Numbered from the stretch's first letter, positions 24,511-33,434 are shown. The stretch is 64,000 nucleotides of DNA from Roseomonas populi (GCF_024594815.1 NZ_JANJOU010000011.1:1-64000); one strand, 5' to 3'. Numbers and translations: made by a program. The notes: generated by a model from the letters alone, not told the origin.

Positions 24511-24748
24511 TGCAAGGGGGCGCCGCCCCCTTGCATCCCCCGCCAGGAGGCTGAGCCCCCTGGACCTGCTTCGGGCTGCCGCGGAGCTGGTTTGAGATGG
24601 GGCTCCGGTGAAAGCCCCAATCCGGCCTTTGCAGTCGCCTCGGGTCATGGACCCGCGGCGCGCCGTCAACCGAGCGATTCCAACTTCCAGAAAAAGATGA
24701 TGGTGAGGGGTCTGGGGGAGAGGGAGAATTCTTTCTTCCTCTCCCCGG
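24511..24748. repeat. Composite intergenic repeat, copy B
   Basis: After the lyase gene. It has a perfect hairpin tgcaagggggc/gcccccttgca (24511-24535), then gccaggaggctgagccccctgg and the 12-mer GGGCTGCCGCGG (24573-24584). The core ends near 24690 with aaaaagatgatgg, followed by a hairpin with arms ggggagagg (24715-24723) and cctctcccc (24738-24746). Read on the minus strand it matches copy A at 15191-15425 module by module, including the gacggNgcgcc and ccgaggcgactg segments of the core. No gene lies between 24504 and 24879. Confidence 0.75.
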
Positions 24749-24879
24749 GGCCGCCCGCGCGCCCGTTCATGTCTCGCTTACCAATGCCCCCTAATCTGCG
24801 GGGCCTGCACCCAGGACGGGCGCGCCATCGGATCGGCCGGTGAACCGGATGCCGCATCCGCCGCACCGGGAATCCGCAC

Positions 24880-27003
24880 GTGTCCAGCAATCCGCCGAAG
24901 GCTTCTTCCGACCAGGCCAACACGCTCTACCGCCTGCTGGTGCAGGGGGTGACGGACTACGCGATCTACCTGCTCGCGCCCGACGGCACGGTGAGCAACT
25001 GGAATGCGGGGGCGGAGCGCGCGAAGGGCTACCTGGCCGAGGAGATCGTGGGCCAGCACTTCTCCCGCTTCTACACGCCGGAGGACCGGCGGGCCGGGCT
25101 GCCGCAGCGGGCGTTGGCCACCTCGCTCGCCACCGGGAAGTTCGAGGGGCAGGGGTGGCGGCTGCGGCGGGACGGGTCGCGCTTCTGGGCGCATGTGGTG
25201 ATCGACCCGATCCGCGACGAGACCGGGGTGCTGGTGGGCTACGCCAAGATCACGCGGGACCTGACGGAGCAGCGGCGCCAGGACGAGCAGATGCGGCGGC
25301 TGCGGGAGAACCTGGACCTGGCGCTGGACAACATGTCGCAGGGGCTCGCGCTGTTCGACGCGCAGGAGCGGCTGGTGCTGTCCAACAACCGGCTGCGCGA
25401 GATGCTGGAGCTGGACGAGGCCGGCCGGCCCGTGGCCACCTTCACGGACATCCTCTGGCAGCTGCACGGGGGCGGGGAGGCGGATTATGCCGAGACGGCG
25501 GAGCGCGTGGCGCGTGCGCGGGAAGATCATCTCGGCCGGCTGGCGGTAACGCAGGGCACCGTCTCCGCGGAGATACGGCGGCAGGGGCGGTCCATCGCCA
25601 TCAGCCACCGCGCGCTGCCGGCCGGTGGCTGGGTTTCGACGCTGGACGACATCACGGAGCGCCGGGTGATCGAGGACCGGATCGTCCACCTGGCGCATCA
25701 CGACACGCTGACGGCCCTGCCGAACCGCGCCACCTTCAGCGCCCGGCTGGACGCGGCGCTGGCCGCGCTGGGCGGGAGCTGCGCGGTGCTCTACCTGGAC
25801 CTGGACCGGTTCAAGCCGGTGAACGACACGCTGGGCCACCCGGTGGGCGACGCGGTGCTGCAGGCGGTGGCGGCGCGGATCCAGGCGCAGCTCCGCAAGC
25901 AGGACACCGTGTCCCGCATGGGCGGGGACGAGTTCGCCATCCTGCTGGGGTGCTGCGAGAACGGGCGGGATGCCGCGGCGCTGGCCGAGCGGCTGATCCG
26001 CGAGATCGCGCGCCCGATCGACGTGAAGGGCGTGCAGGTGATGATCGGCGCCAGCATCGGCATCGCGCTGGCCCCGCAGCACGGGGAGGAGGCGGACCTG
26101 CTGCTGCGGAACGCGGACCTTGCCCTGTACCGCGCCAAGGAATCGGGGCGCGGCTGCCTCCGGACCTACGAGCCGGGGATGGAGATGGTGATGCAGCAGC
26201 GGCGGGAGCTGGAGCGCGACCTGCGCATGGCGCTCGCGCTCGGTGAGTTCGCGCTGCACTACCAGCCCGTGGTGGACATGGCGCGGGACCGGATCACGAG
26301 CTTCGAGGCGCTGCTGCGGTGGAAGAGCCCGACCCGCGGGCAGGTTCCGCCCGCCGACTTCATCCCCTTCGCCGAGGAGGTGGGGCTGATGCCGGAGATC
26401 GGGGACTGGGTGCTGCGCACCGCCTGCCGGGAGGCGGCGGGATGGCCGGAGCCGGTGAAGGTCTCGGTGAATCTCTCCACCACGCAGTTCCGCCTGCCCG
26501 ACCTGGTGCACCGCGTCACCGCCGCGCTGGAGGAGACGGGGCTGGGCGCCGACCGGCTGGAGCTGGAGGTGACGGAGACGGCGATGATCGACGACGTGCA
26601 GGGTGCCGCCGCCATCCTGGGCGAGTTGCGGCGCCTGGGCATCCAGATCGCCATGGATGACTTCGGCACGGGCTACTCCTCCCTCAGCTTCCTGCGGAAC
26701 CTTCCCTTCACCCGGATCAAGATCGACCGCAGCTTCGTGAAGGACCTGGGCACCAAGCCGGAGGCCGCGGCGATCGTGCGGGCGGTGACGGGGCTGTGCG
26801 ACAGCCTCGGCGTCTCCGCCACGGCGGAGGGGGTGGAGACGGAGGGCCAGGTGGCGATGCTGCAGGCGGAGGGCTGCCCGGAGGTGCAGGGCTATTTCAT
26901 CAGCCGGCCCTGCCCGGCGGCCGAGGTGGCCGACTGGATCGCCGCCTTCGCCAGCAGCCGCCGGGACGAGCCGGGGAATCGCGCCCTGCCGGACGCGGCC
27001 TAG
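24880..27003 (+). CDS. PAS-GGDEF-EAL cyclic-di-GMP protein
   Basis: Protein of 707 residues for c-di-GMP turnover. An N-terminal PAS domain (about 15-130; VTDYAIYLLAPDGTVSNWN, YAKITRDLTE) and a second PAS-like region (LDNMSQGLALFDAQERLVLS, about 145-265) sense signals. The diguanylate cyclase domain has an intact GGDEF in RMGGDEFAIL, with FKPVNDTLGHPVGD before it, so it can be active. The EAL domain has FEALLRW, LEVTETAM, DDFGTGYSSLS, IKIDRSFV and ATAEGVET, all expected for an active phosphodiesterase. No membrane span is seen. The likely start is GTG at 24880; the spacing of a ribosome site is poor, so a small error is possible. Confidence 0.9.
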   Translation: MSSNPPKASSDQANTLYRLLVQGVTDYAIYLLAPDGTVSNWNAGAERAKGYLAEEIVGQHFSRFYTPEDRRAGLPQRALATSLATGKFEGQGWRLRRDGSRFWAHVVIDPIRDETGVLVGYAKITRDLTEQRRQDEQMRRLRENLDLALDNMSQGLALFDAQERLVLSNNRLREMLELDEAGRPVATFTDILWQLHGGGEADYAETAERVARAREDHLGRLAVTQGTVSAEIRRQGRSIAISHRALPAGGWVSTLDDITERRVIEDRIVHLAHHDTLTALPNRATFSARLDAALAALGGSCAVLYLDLDRFKPVNDTLGHPVGDAVLQAVAARIQAQLRKQDTVSRMGGDEFAILLGCCENGRDAAALAERLIREIARPIDVKGVQVMIGASIGIALAPQHGEEADLLLRNADLALYRAKESGRGCLRTYEPGMEMVMQQRRELERDLRMALALGEFALHYQPVVDMARDRITSFEALLRWKSPTRGQVPPADFIPFAEEVGLMPEIGDWVLRTACREAAGWPEPVKVSVNLSTTQFRLPDLVHRVTAALEETGLGADRLELEVTETAMIDDVQGAAAILGELRRLGIQIAMDDFGTGYSSLSFLRNLPFTRIKIDRSFVKDLGTKPEAAAIVRAVTGLCDSLGVSATAEGVETEGQVAMLQAEGCPEVQGYFISRPCPAAEVADWIAAFASSRRDEPGNRALPDAA

Positions 27004-27098
27004 GGCGCGCCGACCTCTCGCGCCCCATGGGCGGCGACGGCATCATGCCCTGCCCGGGATGCGTCAGGCCCGGGCGGGAGCATGGAGAGCACCGCCGC

Positions 27099-28430
27099 AT
27101 GTCGTTCTTCCCGCGATGGCCGCTGGCCCAGGGATCCACCGTTCCGCCCGATGAGCGCCTGCCCTGGGGCACCACGACCCTGCTGGGCGTGCAGCACCTG
27201 GTGGCCATGTCCGGCTCCACCATTCTCGGGCCGCTGCTGATGGGGTTCGACCCGAACCTCGCCATCCTCTTCTCCGGCATCGGCACGCTGATTTTCTTCC
27301 TCCTCGTCGGCGGGCGGGTGCCGAGCTACCTGGGCTCCTCCTTCTCCTTCATCGCGGTGGTGATCGCGGTTACGGGCTATGCCGGCACCGGGCCGAACCC
27401 GAATATCGGGCCGGCGCTGGGGGGCATCATCGCCTGCGGCGCGCTCTACGCCGCGATCGGCGTGCTGGTGATGTTCACCGGGTCCAACTGGGTGGAGCGG
27501 CTGATGCCGCCGGCGGTGACGGGCGCGGTGGGCGCGGCCATCGGCCTCAACCTCGCGCCCGTGGCGGTGAAGGGGATCGAGGGGCCGGGCTGGCACGTGA
27601 TTGTCGCGCTGGCGACGCTGGTCGCCACGGCCTGCATCGCCGTCTACGCGCCGCTGGCGATCCGGCGCATCTCCATCCTGGCGGGCATCGCCTGCGGCTA
27701 CGTGCTGTACCTGATCGTCGGCAACGTGCTGGGGCTGCTGCCGCCCATCTCCTTCGCGGAGCTGTCGGCGGCGCCCTGGTTCGGGATGCCGAGCTTCCGC
27801 GCGCCCACCTTCGAGGCCGGTGCCATGGCGCTGATCGCGCCCGTGGCCTTCATCCTCGTCGCGGAGAATCTCGGGCACATCAAGGCGATCGGCGCGATGA
27901 CCGGGCGGAACCTCGATCCCTATGTCGGCCGCGGCTTCCTCGGCGACGGCATCGCCACCATGGTTTCCGGCTTCGGCGGCGGCACGGGGGTGACGACCTA
28001 TGTGGAGAACATGGGGGTCATGGCCGTTACCCGGGTCTTCTCCACCCTTCTCTTCGTCTTCGCGGCGGTGTTCGCCATCGCGCTGGGCTTCTCGCCGAAG
28101 TTCGGCGCGCTGCTGCGGACGATCCCCGGCCCGGTGCTGGGCGGGCTGGCCGTGGTGGTCTTCGGGCTGATCGCCGCCGCCATGATCCGGCTCTGGGTGG
28201 ACAACCGGGTGGACTTCTCGGACCCGCGCAACCTGCTGACGGTGGGCGCCTCGCTCGTGCTCGGCGCCGGCAACTTCACGGTCTCGATCGGTGGCTTCTC
28301 CATCGCCGGGATCGGCACGGCCACCATCGCGGCGATCGGGCTGTACCAGCTTCTGGGCATCGGGCGGCGCGATCCCGTGGGGGTGGTGCACGGGCTGGCC
28401 GAGGGCGGGGGCGACCGCCCGCTGCATTAA
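27099..28430 (+). CDS. NCS2-family nucleobase permease (uracil/xanthine type)
   Basis: Membrane permease of 443 residues in the NCS2 (UraA/RutG) family. About 12 to 14 hydrophobic segments are present. Family features are the opening TTLLGVQHLVAMSGSTILGP, the VPSYLGSSFSFIAVV helix, the substrate-site Glu in LVAENLGHIKAIGAMTGRN, and GGGTGVTTYVENMGVMAVT. This pattern is closest to UraA/RutG pyrimidine carriers. The start is ATG 27099 with GGAGAG 8 bp upstream. The next gene, 86 bp downstream, encodes an N-carbamoyl amidohydrolase, so uptake of a pyrimidine, hydantoin or carbamoyl compound is a reasonable inference. Confidence 0.88.
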   Translation: MSFFPRWPLAQGSTVPPDERLPWGTTTLLGVQHLVAMSGSTILGPLLMGFDPNLAILFSGIGTLIFFLLVGGRVPSYLGSSFSFIAVVIAVTGYAGTGPNPNIGPALGGIIACGALYAAIGVLVMFTGSNWVERLMPPAVTGAVGAAIGLNLAPVAVKGIEGPGWHVIVALATLVATACIAVYAPLAIRRISILAGIACGYVLYLIVGNVLGLLPPISFAELSAAPWFGMPSFRAPTFEAGAMALIAPVAFILVAENLGHIKAIGAMTGRNLDPYVGRGFLGDGIATMVSGFGGGTGVTTYVENMGVMAVTRVFSTLLFVFAAVFAIALGFSPKFGALLRTIPGPVLGGLAVVVFGLIAAAMIRLWVDNRVDFSDPRNLLTVGASLVLGAGNFTVSIGGFSIAGIGTATIAAIGLYQLLGIGRRDPVGVVHGLAEGGGDRPLH

Positions 28431-28516
28431 GCTTTGCCCGGAAACCGCCTGCGCGGTTGAGACTTGCGGCGCGCCGGGGCAGAACCCGGCCGCCGCACTA
28501 CGCAGGAGTACCAGCC

Positions 28517-29458
28517 ATGTCCCGCATTCTCCGCATCGCCGCCGCCCAGATGGGCCCGAACCAGCGCGCTGATACCCGCGAGGCGATCCTGGCCCGCATG
28601 ATCGCCCTGCTGGAGGAGGCCGCGGCGAAAGGCGCGAAGCTCGTCGTCTTCCCCGAGCTGGCCTTCACCACCTTCTTCCCGCGCTGGCTGATCGAGGGCG
28701 AGGAGCTGGACGGGTACTACGAGACCTCCATGCCCAATCCGCGGGTGCAGCCCCTGTTCGACCGGGCGCGGGAACTGGGGGTGGGATTCTACGTGGGCTA
28801 TGCCGAGAAAACGCCGGAGGGGAAGCGCTTCAACTCCGCCATCACCACCGCCCCGGACGGCACCATCCTCGCCAAGTACCGCAAGGTGCACCTGCCCGGT
28901 TCCGTTGAGCCGCGGCCGGGCGACCGCTTCCAGCAGCTGGAGAAGCGCTACTTCGAATACGGGGATACCGGCTTCCCCGCCTTCCGTGGGCCGGGCGACT
29001 GGGGTTCCCCGGTCATGGGCATGCTCGTCTGCAACGACCGCCGCTGGCCCGAGGCCTGGCGCGTCTATGCGCTGCAGGGGATGGAGCTGATGGTCGTGGG
29101 CTACAACTCCGCCGCCTACGACCCGAACGGCGGTAGCACGGAGAATGAGGAGCTCCGCACCTTCCACTCCATCCTTGCCGCCCAGTCCAACGCCTACATG
29201 AACGCCACCTGGGCCGTCTCGGTCGCCAAGGCGGGGAATGAGGACGGATCCGGCCTCATCGGCGGCTCCGTCATCGTGGACCCGAACGGCGTGATCGTGG
29301 CCCAGGCGAAGACGCTCGGCGACGAGGTGCTGGTGGCGGATTGCGACCTGGACCTCACGCGGCAGGGCAAGGAGAAGATGTTCAACTTCGCCGCCCATCG
29401 CCGGCCGGAGCACTATCGGCGCATTGTGGATCAGGTGGGGGCCGAGCCGCCGGCCTGA
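28517..29458 (+). CDS. N-carbamoyl-D-amino-acid hydrolase (nitrilase superfamily)
   Basis: C-N hydrolase of 313 residues. The catalytic triad is Glu47 (VVFPELAFTTFFP), Lys123 (AKYRKVHLPG) and Cys172 (MLVCNDRRWPE), at almost the positions known for Agrobacterium N-carbamoyl-D-amino-acid amidohydrolase. The flanking GYNSAAYDPNGG and HHRPEHY-like C-terminal elements (AHRRPEHYRRI) also fit. It releases ammonia and CO2 from N-carbamoyl amines. The ATG at 28517 has CAGGAG at proper spacing. It probably works with the upstream NCS2 permease. A beta-ureidopropionase role in pyrimidine breakdown is an alternative, though the sequence looks closer to the D-carbamoylase branch. Confidence 0.88.
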   Translation: MSRILRIAAAQMGPNQRADTREAILARMIALLEEAAAKGAKLVVFPELAFTTFFPRWLIEGEELDGYYETSMPNPRVQPLFDRARELGVGFYVGYAEKTPEGKRFNSAITTAPDGTILAKYRKVHLPGSVEPRPGDRFQQLEKRYFEYGDTGFPAFRGPGDWGSPVMGMLVCNDRRWPEAWRVYALQGMELMVVGYNSAAYDPNGGSTENEELRTFHSILAAQSNAYMNATWAVSVAKAGNEDGSGLIGGSVIVDPNGVIVAQAKTLGDEVLVADCDLDLTRQGKEKMFNFAAHRRPEHYRRIVDQVGAEPPA

Positions 29459-29502
29459 GCTTCTGGAGTTCCAGCTTCGGGGGCTCCGCCCCCGGGCCCC
29501 CG

Positions 29503-29741
29503 CTGGGGGAAGAAGGAATTCTTCCCCCAGGCCCCCATCATCTTCTTCTCCGGGGCTGCCGCGGAAGGCTGGGCTGGCGCCGCAGGCATCCTGAACTCAG
29601 TCCGGCGTGGGCTGCCATGTCCCGCGCCGAGCGGCGGTGCCGCTCGGCGAACCGCAAGTTCCGCATTCCGCGGCAGCCCGAAAGAAGAAGATGAGGGTGA
29701 GGGTTCCAGGGGGAGGGAGAATTCCTTCTCCCTCCCCCTGG
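29503..29741. repeat. Composite intergenic repeat, copy C
   Basis: Fills the gap between two convergent genes. The left hairpin has arms ctgggggaag (29503-29512) and cttcccccag (29521-29530) with loop aaggaatt, then catcatcttcttc. The core lies between GGGCTGCCGCGG (29553-29564) and CCGCGGCAGCCC (29668-29679) and contains the stem gccgagcggc/gccgctcggc. The right hairpin has a 15-bp stem, ccagggggagggaga (29706-29720), with its complement at 29727-29741. The left and right halves are inverted copies of each other, each reading out of its adjacent gene. Confidence 0.85.
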
Positions 29742-29755
29742 GGCCACCCGCGCCG

Positions 29756-30475
29756 TCACCCGGCGGTCGGCCCCGCCACCTTGTCCGGGTAGTTGCAGTA
29801 GTCCCGCGCCACGCAGTGCCAGCACTCTGGCCGGCGGGCCTTGCAGACGTAGCGCCCGTGCAGGATCAGCCAGTGGTGGGCGTCGCGCAGCAGCTCGGGC
29901 GGGCATCGCTTCACCAGCCCGTCCTCCACCGCGCGCGGCGTGTCGCCGGGGGCGAGGCCGGTGCGGTTGCCCAGGCGGAAGATGTGGGTATCCACCGCCA
30001 TGGTGTTCTGGCCGAAGGCGACGTTGAGGACGACGTTCGCGGTCTTGCGGCCGACGCCGGGCAGGGCTTCCAGCGCCTCGCGGTCCTCGGGGACGCGGCC
30101 AGCGTACTGATCCACCAGGATTTGCGAGAGGGCGGCGACGTTCTTCGCCTTGGCCTGCCAGAGGCCGATGCTGCGGATGTGGCGGGCGACCCCTTCGGCG
30201 CCGAGGGCTGCCATGGCGGCGGCGTCCGGCGCCTCGGCGAAGAGGGTGCGGGTGACCTTGTTCACCGCCAGATCGGTGGTCTGGGCGGAGAGGACGACGG
30301 CGACGAGGAGGGTGAAGGGGTCCGCGTAGTCCAGCTCCGGCTTCGGCTCGGGGTTGGCGTTGGCCAGGGCCTGGATGAAATGGGCGGCCCCGGCGGCGGA
30401 GAGGCGGCGGGCGCGGCGGGGCTGGCTTGCGGTGCCGTGCAGGGGCGCGGCGGGCTTGGCGGGACGGCGGCTCAC
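29756..30475 (-). CDS. nth: Endonuclease III
   Basis: DNA glycosylase/AP lyase of 239 residues for oxidised pyrimidines in base-excision repair. The helix-hairpin-helix reads EALPGVGRKTANVVL, with the catalytic Lys in it. The catalytic Asp is in AVDTHIFRLGNR. The C-terminal iron-sulfur motif C-x6-C-x2-C-x5-C is complete (CKARRPECWHCVARDYC). The start is a GTG at 30475; no ATG is possible in frame before a stop. The N-terminal 25 residues are basic and poorly conserved, as in other alphaproteobacteria. It is divergent from the DUF2244 gene. Confidence 0.93.
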   Translation of the reverse strand: MSRRPAKPAAPLHGTASQPRRARRLSAAGAAHFIQALANANPEPKPELDYADPFTLLVAVVLSAQTTDLAVNKVTRTLFAEAPDAAAMAALGAEGVARHIRSIGLWQAKAKNVAALSQILVDQYAGRVPEDREALEALPGVGRKTANVVLNVAFGQNTMAVDTHIFRLGNRTGLAPGDTPRAVEDGLVKRCPPELLRDAHHWLILHGRYVCKARRPECWHCVARDYCNYPDKVAGPTAG

Positions 30476-30540
30476 GGGCGTTCCATTAGGGCATGTGCTT
30501 CTCGCGGGAAATCGGCGGCCGGATGCACTATCTCTCAGGA

Positions 30541-31062
30541 ATGAGCCCCGCCCAGGACGCGCCGGTGCTTGAGGCGCCCCTTTTCGAAGCCGTGACCACG
30601 CCGCACCAGTCCGGCACCCCCCTGGGGCTGCGCGTGCTGGTGGGGCTGGTTGTGCTCGGCTCCGCGGGGCTGACGGCGCTGTTCTGGGCGCTCGGCGCTT
30701 GGCCGGTGGCGGGGTTCATGGGCGGCGAGGTGGTGCTGGTGGTGGGGCTGCTGCGCGCGCATCGCCGCTGGTCGGACCGGCTGGCCGAGCGGATCACGTT
30801 GGCGGGCGGGCGGCTGCGGGTGGAGCGCACGGATCGCCGGGGCCGGCGGCGCGCCCTGGCGATGGACGCCTACTGGGCGCGGGTCGTGCTGACGCCACGC
30901 CCGGGCCGAGTGAGCGAGCTGCGGCTGGCGGTGCGCGGCCGTTCCGTTGAGATCGGCAGCTTCCTGGGGGAGGAGGCGAAGGCCGATCTGGCGCGGGCGC
31001 TGGGCCGGGCGCTGCGGGCCTATCGCGAGCCGGTTTTCGACAACCCGCAGCTTCGCCCATGA
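30541..31062 (+). CDS. DUF2244 integral membrane protein
   Basis: Membrane protein of 173 residues with the DUF2244 domain. The family opening FEAVTTPHQSGTPLGLR is followed by two TM helices (LVGLVVLGSAGLTALFWALG and AGFMGGEVVLVVGLL). A cytoplasmic beta-rich part follows, with ITLAGGRLRVERTDRRG and a GSFLGEEAKADLARALGRAL helix. Starts at 30493, 30523 and 30541 are possible; 30541 gives the normal family length and follows AGGA closely, but the choice is not certain. Function in the family is unknown. A GC-rich hairpin lies downstream. Confidence 0.78.
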   Translation: MSPAQDAPVLEAPLFEAVTTPHQSGTPLGLRVLVGLVVLGSAGLTALFWALGAWPVAGFMGGEVVLVVGLLRAHRRWSDRLAERITLAGGRLRVERTDRRGRRRALAMDAYWARVVLTPRPGRVSELRLAVRGRSVEIGSFLGEEAKADLARALGRALRAYREPVFDNPQLRP

Positions 31063-31117
31063 CGGCGGCCTGGGCTGTGCAACAGCGGGACCCGTGCAAC
31101 GAGAGGGATGAAATGAG

Positions 31118-31164
31118 AAAGGCCGGGCCGGGCGTTTTGCCCCGGGCCCGGCCCTCCGGCCTTT
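31118..31164. terminator. Bidirectional intrinsic terminator
   Basis: Outer arms aaaggcc (31118-31124) and ggccttt (31158-31164) enclose a second stem gggccgggc/gcccggccc around a T-rich loop (gtttt). There are A residues before the structure and T residues after it (ccttttgcc), as expected for a terminator acting on the DUF2244 transcript and, in reverse, on the XRE-gene transcript. Confidence 0.6.
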
Positions 31165-31230
31165 TGCCGATCCCGCCCCGCCTTGCGGGGGCACGGGGTG
31201 CCCGGGGGCAGGCCCCGGGCGACCGCACCC

Positions 31231-31686
31231 CTAATCGGTGGGGGCGAGGCTTTTGATCAGGTCGAAGACCCGCTTGCGCACCGCGGGCTCCGTGATCCGG
31301 TAGTAGGCTCGCACCAGCTCCAGCGTCTCTCGCTTGTGCAGGGTATCGTCCTCGAACCCCTCCTGCGCCTCCGCGAAGCCCGCGAGGCGGGAGCGGAAAC
31401 CGGAGGCGATGCCGCCCATGCTGTCCGGCATGTCGTCGAAGAAGAAGCCGATGGGTACGTCCAGCACCCGCGCCAAGTCGAAGAGTCGGCTGGCGCCGAT
31501 GCGGTTCACGCCGCGCTCGTACTTCTGCACCTGCTGGAAGGTGAGCCCGAGGGCCTCTCCCAGCTTCTCCTGGCTCATACCAAGGAGGGTACGGCGCAGA
31601 CGGACGCGGCTGCCCACATGCACGTCGATCGGGCTGGGGCGATGCTCGCCGCGTTCGGTGCGCTCCAGCGCCTCCTCACTCGACAT
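31231..31686 (-). CDS. XRE-family transcriptional regulator
   Basis: DNA-binding protein of 151 residues. The Cro/CI helix-turn-helix lies at about residues 22-75: VGSRVRLRRTLLGMSQEKLG, then LGLTFQQVQKYERGVNRI. A C-terminal helical part (RETLELVRAYYRITEPAVRK) follows, as in short alphaproteobacterial XRE regulators. The ATG at 31686 has AAGGAG 8 bp upstream; an upstream in-frame extension lacks one. The leader (31687-31864) is AT-richer than the surroundings. It stands alone between the terminator and lnt. Target genes are unknown. Confidence 0.88.
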   Translation of the reverse strand: MSSEEALERTERGEHRPSPIDVHVGSRVRLRRTLLGMSQEKLGEALGLTFQQVQKYERGVNRIGASRLFDLARVLDVPIGFFFDDMPDSMGGIASGFRSRLAGFAEAQEGFEDDTLHKRETLELVRAYYRITEPAVRKRVFDLIKSLAPTD

Positions 31687-31790
31687 AGGCACCACTCCTT
31701 TGCCAACTGGCAGGCGGCCCGCATCCTGCACGCCATGACACGGCCAACGGTGCGAACCGTAGCCCGATTGCCCCTGCAACTCTGAGGAGA

Positions 31791-31819
31791 AGATTGGGGG
31801 CACACTTACCGATTGTCAA
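31791..31819 (-). promoter_or_regulatory. Candidate promoter for the XRE gene
   Basis: On the minus strand a perfect TTGACA (-35) is followed by 17 bp and CAATCT (weak -10). It lies in an AT-richer stretch about 105 bp upstream of the XRE start. The -35 match and spacing are good, the -10 is poor. Confidence 0.35.
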
Positions 31820-31864
31820 CTCTTTCGAGAATTCTAATTAAATGGACGATCTTAAACCTCTGGT

Positions 31865-33424
31865 TTAACGGATTGCGGGCGCGGGAGCCTCCGTGACGGG
31901 GGCCGCGGCGCGCCGCGTGCCCAACCAGCCCAGGAGAAGGGCCAGGATCGTCAGCGCGGCCGGTACGGCGAGGCCGAGCCTCGCGAAGGGAGGTGGCGGG
32001 CCGGCGGCCGGAAGCGGTGACAGGATATACCCGGTTTCGCCGAGCCCCAGCAACGTAATCAGTTGCCCGCGCGAATCGAAGCTGGCGGAGATGCCGGTCT
32101 GCGCGGCGCGGGCGAGCGGCAGCCCTTCCTCCACCGCGCGCAGCCGGGCCGTGGCGAGGTGCTGGTGCGGGCCGGCGGAGATGCCGAACCAGGCGTCGTT
32201 GGTGATGTTCAGCAGCCAGCCCGGCCGGTCCGCCCCGACGACGTGGCCGGAGAAGATCACTTCGTAGCAGATCAGCGGCCCCACGGCGGGAAGGCCGGGC
32301 AGGGGCATGGCCACCGGCCCGGGGCCCGCGCCGAAATCCACGCCGCCCCGGATCACCCGGATGGGGATGAGGCCGGCGAGGGGCATGTACTCGCCGAAGG
32401 GGACGAGGTGGGACTTGTCGTAGGTGGCGGTGATCCGGCCTTCCGGGCCGAGGGCGACGAGGCTGTTGAAAAGCTTTGTCGGCCGCCCGTCCGGGCCCCA
32501 TTCGCCGCGCACCGTGCCGGCCAGCAGCAGGCCGCCCGGGGGCAGGGACTCGGCGGCTACGCGGCGGGCCTCCGGGTCGTCCTCCAGCAGGAAGGGGCTG
32601 GCCGTCTCCGGCCAGACGATCACGGGGCGGGTGCCCGGCGCCACGCGGGCGGCCTCGGCCGCGCCCTGCTGGCCCAGCTCCAGGTAGCGGCGGAAGATCG
32701 GCACGCGGGTCTCGGCCCGCCACTTCGCCTCCTGCGCCACGTTCCCCTGCACGAGGACGAGGGTGACGGGCAGGTCCGGCGCCTTCTCCCCCGAGAGGCG
32801 CCAGGCGCCGAAGCCGGCGAAGAGGAGGAGGGTGGCAAGACCACCGGCCATGGCGCGCCGCCCGAGCAGCGGGGTGCAGGCCAGGAGGACGGTGACGAGG
32901 GAGAGCCCGTGCGTGCCGATCCAGGCCGCGCCCTGCGCGGGCAGGGCGGCGAAGGCCCAGGCGGTGCCCAGCAGGTTCCAGGGAAAGCCCGTGAAGGCCC
33001 AGCCGCGGACGAATTCCGAGAGCACCCAGCCGCCCGCCAGCACCGCCACGCGCGGCCAGCCCGGCCGAGCCATCCGGGCGAGCACGGCGGGGATGACCGT
33101 GTAGATCCCCATCCAGAGCGCGAGCAGCGGCACGGCCAGCGGGACGAACCACCAGAGCCGCTCCGCCTCCGTCAGGATGGAGTAGGTGATCCAGTAGAGG
33201 CCCGCGACGTGGAAGCCCCAGCCGAAGGCCCAGCCGACCAGGGCCGCGCGCTTCCAGGAGCCCGTCCCCTCCAGCAGCAGGAGCAGGCCGGGCAGGGACA
33301 GCAGCAGCACCGGGACGGCATAGACCGGCGGCATGGCGAGCGCCGCCAGGGCGCCGAGGCCGAAGGCAGCGGCGAGGGCGCGCCATCCCGAGAGGGCGCG
33401 CAGGGAACGGACGAGACGTTGCAC
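31865..33424 (-). CDS. lnt: Apolipoprotein N-acyltransferase
   Basis: Inner-membrane enzyme of 519 residues that adds the third acyl chain to lipoproteins. The N-terminal half holds about six TM helices, with ALAMPPVYAVPVLLL and the FTGFPWNLLG element. The C-terminal nitrilase-like domain has the Glu-Lys-Cys triad: WPETASPF, TATYDKSHLVPFGEY and GPLICYEVIFSG. A final TM helix ends the protein. The start proposed is GTG 33424, ten bases after the corC stop; an ATG at 33535 would overlap corC by about 100 bp and add a Pro/Arg-rich extension. It is the last gene of the miaB-phoH-ybeY-corC-lnt operon. Confidence 0.92.
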   Translation of the reverse strand: MQRLVRSLRALSGWRALAAAFGLGALAALAMPPVYAVPVLLLSLPGLLLLLEGTGSWKRAALVGWAFGWGFHVAGLYWITYSILTEAERLWWFVPLAVPLLALWMGIYTVIPAVLARMARPGWPRVAVLAGGWVLSEFVRGWAFTGFPWNLLGTAWAFAALPAQGAAWIGTHGLSLVTVLLACTPLLGRRAMAGGLATLLLFAGFGAWRLSGEKAPDLPVTLVLVQGNVAQEAKWRAETRVPIFRRYLELGQQGAAEAARVAPGTRPVIVWPETASPFLLEDDPEARRVAAESLPPGGLLLAGTVRGEWGPDGRPTKLFNSLVALGPEGRITATYDKSHLVPFGEYMPLAGLIPIRVIRGGVDFGAGPGPVAMPLPGLPAVGPLICYEVIFSGHVVGADRPGWLLNITNDAWFGISAGPHQHLATARLRAVEEGLPLARAAQTGISASFDSRGQLITLLGLGETGYILSPLPAAGPPPPFARLGLAVPAALTILALLLGWLGTRRAAAPVTEAPAPAIR

Positions 33425-33434
33425 GGGGCTGGGC

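Noticed and set aside
24778-26511. 577-residue minus-strand frame opposite the GGDEF-EAL gene
   Set aside because: His/Arg-rich antisense frame; the plus-strand product has intact GGDEF and EAL motifs.
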